Shown here: in pieces, positions 61,676 to 64,000 of the stretch
How the letters are laid out: each line of letters begins with the position of its first letter
How positions within the stretch are numbered: position 1 is the stretch's first letter
NCBI RefSeq assembly: GCF_013297935.1
Contig: NZ_JAAFIX010000009.1
Span: 1 to 64,000 of the forward strand
DNA: 64,000 nt
DNA from: Rhodoferax sp.
GTDB lineage: Bacteria > Pseudomonadota > Gammaproteobacteria > Burkholderiales > Burkholderiaceae_C
Reading direction: 5' to 3'
Made by a program: the position numbers and the translations under genes
Notes under the pieces: model-generated
What the model was told of the DNA's origin: nothing
Database searches by the model: none
Seen by the model: only the letters and a program-made list of their open reading frames with translations

Positions 61676-62462
61676 CAGACCTCCGAACCAGGCAGCCGGC
61701 TTGATGGACTTTGCCGTCCCGCACACGCCCAAACTCCTGGCCATGGTCAGCCATGGCGACGAACACGCAGAACTTCCTCTGCTACTTCGTGTCTGCGGTG
61801 CTTTGGTCACCTTCGGCTACACCGTCACGGTGTTGGACGGCTCCGTCCTGGAAACCGCAGAAAACCCGGGTCTGGAGCAGCTGCTGAACTTTACCTTTGC
61901 ATCGCCAGCAGCAACCGAGAGCCCGGCGTGGAGCATCCTGCCCGCCGGCCTTGGGCTGCAGAGCCTTGCGGCCGCCCACAAACACGGGGGCCCGGGCATC
62001 GGCGATTGCGGATCCTTCTTTCCCCACGAAAGCATTGTGATTGTGTATGCCAACGCCCACAGCCTGACACCCTTGGTCAAGGGCAGTCGTATCCGGCCCT
62101 TGCTGGCCATGTCGGCCGCAAAAACCTCGCTGCTGACCACCTATCTCGCACTCAAACGCTTGTTGCTGAAAGCCAAAGTTGAGCCTACTATCGTTAATAT
62201 GGTGGACCCCACGAAACCGGCTAAAACAGGCACCAAATCACCCACGAGCCTCAGTGATTGTGCGAAGTATTTTTTGAATTACGACATATCTCCCGTGCAC
62301 ATCAGGGCACCCGTCGGTGACGAACTGCCTTCGCCCAGCATTGAGCGATTGGCGTTGGGACTGCTAGAAAGTGCCCTGCCACTGGAAGCCGGCTGGGCCT
62401 ACGCCCCGCACCAACAGAGCCGTCGGGCCTTCAGCAGCGCAGTTCCCGCAGGGAGACATTGA
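61668..62462 (+). CDS. FlhG-like protein lacking the nucleotide-binding motif
   Basis: This 264-residue protein sits where FlhG (FleN), the MinD-like ATPase that limits flagellar number, is expected between flhF and fliA. The fold pattern is similar (KLLAMVSHGD..., VTVLDGS, SIVIVYANAHSLTPL, PTIVNMVD). However, the deviant Walker A (KGGVGKT in FlhG) is absent, replaced by SHGDEHAELP. So it is either a degenerate FlhG without ATPase activity or a different protein that took its place. It overlaps flhF by eight bases and fliA by one. Confidence 0.7.
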   Translation: MLDRPPNQAAGLMDFAVPHTPKLLAMVSHGDEHAELPLLLRVCGALVTFGYTVTVLDGSVLETAENPGLEQLLNFTFASPAATESPAWSILPAGLGLQSLAAAHKHGGPGIGDCGSFFPHESIVIVYANAHSLTPLVKGSRIRPLLAMSAAKTSLLTTYLALKRLLLKAKVEPTIVNMVDPTKPAKTGTKSPTSLSDCAKYFLNYDISPVHIRAPVGDELPSPSIERLALGLLESALPLEAGWAYAPHQQSRRAFSSAVPAGRH

Positions 62463-63178
62463 TGTATACCGCCAAAGGGCAACTCGACCGCTCCGCACTG
62501 ATCAAGCAATACCAACCATTGGTGCGCCGCCTGGCCCACCACATGATGGCCAAATTGCCGCCCAGTGTGGAGGTAGACGACCTGATTCAGGTCGGATTAA
62601 TCGGCCTGTCCGACGCACTATCCCGCTACGAGGCATCGCAGGGCGTTCAGTTCGAAACCTTCGCCACCCAGCGCATCCGTGGCGCCATGCTCGACGAGCT
62701 TCGCGAGAACGACTGGATGTCGCGGGGTTCGCGCAAGAGCCAAAAAGAAATCGAGACCGCCCTGCGCAAGCTGGAGCACAAGTTGGGCCGGAGCCCGGCG
62801 GAGTCTGAAATCGCTGCAGAACTCGGCATGTCTCTGCCGGACTACCAGTCGCTGCTCGGCAAGGTCCGGGGTACCCAGTTGGTGTACCTGGAAGACATGT
62901 CGCGCCGCAATGAAGACGACGACACCTACCTCGACCGCCACGTCGCCGACCAGGACGCCGATCCGCTCAATATGTTGCGCGACCAGCGCTTGCGACAGTC
63001 GCTGGTGGACGCCATCAAGGGGCTGCCGGAGCGCGAGCAGTACATCATGAGCATGTATTACGAGCAGGATATGAATCTGAAAGAAATCGCTGCCGTGCTG
63101 GATGTGACTGAGTCACGGGTGTGCCAGTTACACAGCCAATCTATCGCCCGGCTACGCGCCAAAATGCGCGCCCATTGA
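62462..63178 (+). CDS. fliA: FliA, flagellar sigma-28 factor
   Basis: FliA directs transcription of late flagellar genes. Region 2 is clear (LVRRLAHHMMAKLPPSVEVDDLIQVGLIGLSDALSRYE, FETFATQRIRGAMLDELRENDWMSR), and so is region 4 (LPEREQYIMSMYYEQDMNLKEIAAVLDVTESRVCQLHSQSIARLR). The ATG at 62462 overlaps the previous stop (TGATG); a TTG lies one codon earlier. It has 238 residues. FlgM, its anti-sigma factor, is encoded 0.5 kb away on the other strand. Confidence 0.97.
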   Translation: MYTAKGQLDRSALIKQYQPLVRRLAHHMMAKLPPSVEVDDLIQVGLIGLSDALSRYEASQGVQFETFATQRIRGAMLDELRENDWMSRGSRKSQKEIETALRKLEHKLGRSPAESEIAAELGMSLPDYQSLLGKVRGTQLVYLEDMSRRNEDDDTYLDRHVADQDADPLNMLRDQRLRQSLVDAIKGLPEREQYIMSMYYEQDMNLKEIAAVLDVTESRVCQLHSQSIARLRAKMRAH

Positions 63179-63193
63179 TGGCACTACCTCAAC

Positions 63194-63221
63194 AAAAAAG
63201 GGCCTCACGGCCCTTTTTTTT
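63194..63221. terminator. Bidirectional terminator between fliA and flgN
   Basis: A run of six A, GGGCC-TCAC-GGCCC and eight T make a terminator that works in both directions, matching the convergent fliA and flgM-flgN operons. It is 16 bases after the fliA stop. Confidence 0.9.
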
Positions 63222-63240
63222 CGGATGAACTTCGGTGGTC

Positions 63241-63618
63241 TCAAACCGCCATTGGGCTTAAGCGGCCGGACGACTTGGGGCCGGCCCCATAAGCACCACC
63301 ACCTGCGTAGGTAGGGTCCATGGTTGCGGGCACCACCAGATTGAGTGTCTGCTCCACCAGCATGGCGCGTCGCAACAGGTTTGCGCGTACGACCTGGAAA
63401 CCTTCAGCCAATGCCTTGATCCGCGCAGTGACGACCGCGTCGTTCAGGCCTTGGCGCTGCCATTGTTGCCAGACCTCTGCGAGATTGATGGATAGTTTTT
63501 GAACCTGCTCGGACAGCGCAGGCAATACCTCGATATCACCGGCCGCAACAGCGACTGCCAGTTGATTGAAATGACTTTCCAGCGCGTCGAAATAAGAATC
63601 CGGACTGAACGTATTCAT
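63241..63618 (-). CDS. flgN: FlgN-like flagellar chaperone
   Basis: FlgN is the export chaperone for hook-filament junction proteins FlgK and FlgL. This 125-residue helical protein lies directly after flgM, 43 bases downstream, the standard flgMN arrangement. Sequence features are weak (ALESHFNQLAVAVAAGDIEVLPALSEQVQKL; LLRRAMLVEQTLNLVVP). The C-terminus is Gly/Tyr-rich with PTYAGGGAYGAGPKSSGRL. The call rests on position, size and helix content. Confidence 0.75.
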   Translation of the reverse strand: MNTFSPDSYFDALESHFNQLAVAVAAGDIEVLPALSEQVQKLSINLAEVWQQWQRQGLNDAVVTARIKALAEGFQVVRANLLRRAMLVEQTLNLVVPATMDPTYAGGGAYGAGPKSSGRLSPMAV

Positions 63619-63661
63619 GGTGTCACCTTTGCATCAAATGAAATGCACAGGTGACCCCCAT

Positions 63662-63994
63662 TTACCGGGTGGTGCGGTTCAACATTTCCTGCGCGTTGGA
63701 CAAAAGCTTGTCGGCAATGGCTTCGGCATTCACCGTGAACGAGCCGTCCTGGATGGAAGCGCGTACGGACTCTACCTTCGCCATGTCGACATCTGCCGCT
63801 TCGCTGCGCTCCGGTTTTTCCAAGGCGCGCGCCGCGGTGGACACCGTCACCGCCACGCCGGCGGACCGGGTGCTCTGGGTGGCGTTGGTGTTCGCATTGG
63901 CCGCCGCATTGCTGCTCTGCGCAGCCTTTTGGGCAGCACCGGACACCGTAGATGTTACGGAAGCGGGTAATTCTGAGGGTTGACCAATTTTCAT
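63662..63994 (-). CDS. flgM: FlgM, anti-sigma-28 factor
   Basis: FlgM holds FliA inactive until it is exported through the completed hook. The N-terminal two-thirds is disordered Ala/Asn/Ser/Thr-rich sequence. The C-terminal sigma-binding part (MAKVESVRASIQDGSFTVNAEAIADKLLSNAQEMLNRT) is the family signature. It has 110 residues. The gene's own upstream control region lies beyond the window end, six bases away. Confidence 0.93.
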   Translation of the reverse strand: MKIGQPSELPASVTSTVSGAAQKAAQSSNAAANANTNATQSTRSAGVAVTVSTAARALEKPERSEAADVDMAKVESVRASIQDGSFTVNAEAIADKLLSNAQEMLNRTTR

Positions 63995-64000
63995 CGCGTT

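Overview
This window carries a chromosomal motility region of a betaproteobacterium, most likely a member of the Comamonadaceae (Rhodoferax, Curvibacter, Acidovorax relatives). The reasons are an FlhDC master regulator combined with FliA and FlgM, the order fliEFGHIJK / fliLMNOPQR / flhB-flhA-flhF-(flhG-like)-fliA, and a short dispersed intergenic repeat (core ATAGCTGCTCGCGC) of a type I recall from Comamonadaceae genomes. The genus is an inference. No IS element, CRISPR array, tRNA or rRNA was seen.

Layout. 216-6485 (minus): chemotaxis operon, transcribed as a small CheZ-like protein, cheY, cheA, cheW, cheR, cheD, cheB. 6649-8402 (plus): a soluble receiver-histidine kinase and a NarL-type regulator. 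8406-19172 (minus): basal body and export genes, fliF-G-H-I-J-K followed by fliL-M-N-O-P-Q-R. fliE (19345-19662, plus) is divergent from fliF. 19936-40238 (plus): one gene of 14.3 kb encoding a 4,773-residue protein of about 100 RTX-like repeats, then a 1,463-residue TPR/glycosyltransferase protein and two FkbM-type methyltransferases. 40207-46580 (minus, convergent): a complete type I secretion system (ABC ATPase, HlyD-like adaptor, TolC-like channel) plus a second TPR/glycosyltransferase. 46679-48990 (minus): fliD-fliS-fliT. 49175-52603: two divergent flagellin genes. 52926-63178 (plus): flhDC, motAB, cheYZ, flhB-flhA-flhF-flhG-like-fliA. 63241-63994 (minus): flgN-like and flgM.

How it fits together. 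FlhDC should switch on the basal-body and export operons. FliA, held by FlgM until hook completion, should switch on the late genes, and FliA-type promoters of good quality lie upstream of both flagellins and fliD, with a weaker one before fliS. The che operon, motAB and cheYZ supply the torque and its switching. The middle 27 kb is the accessory part: a signal-peptide-less giant repeat protein with an RTX/type I C-terminus, its probable exporter, and four sugar- or methyl-transfer enzymes. I read this as a candidate secreted, possibly glycosylated, giant surface protein inserted into a flagellar region. The alternative is that the TPR/glycosyltransferases modify flagellin, as in FlmG-type systems. 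Sequence alone does not decide between them.

Limits: all calls rest on reading the sequence. No database search, alignment program or structure prediction was run.
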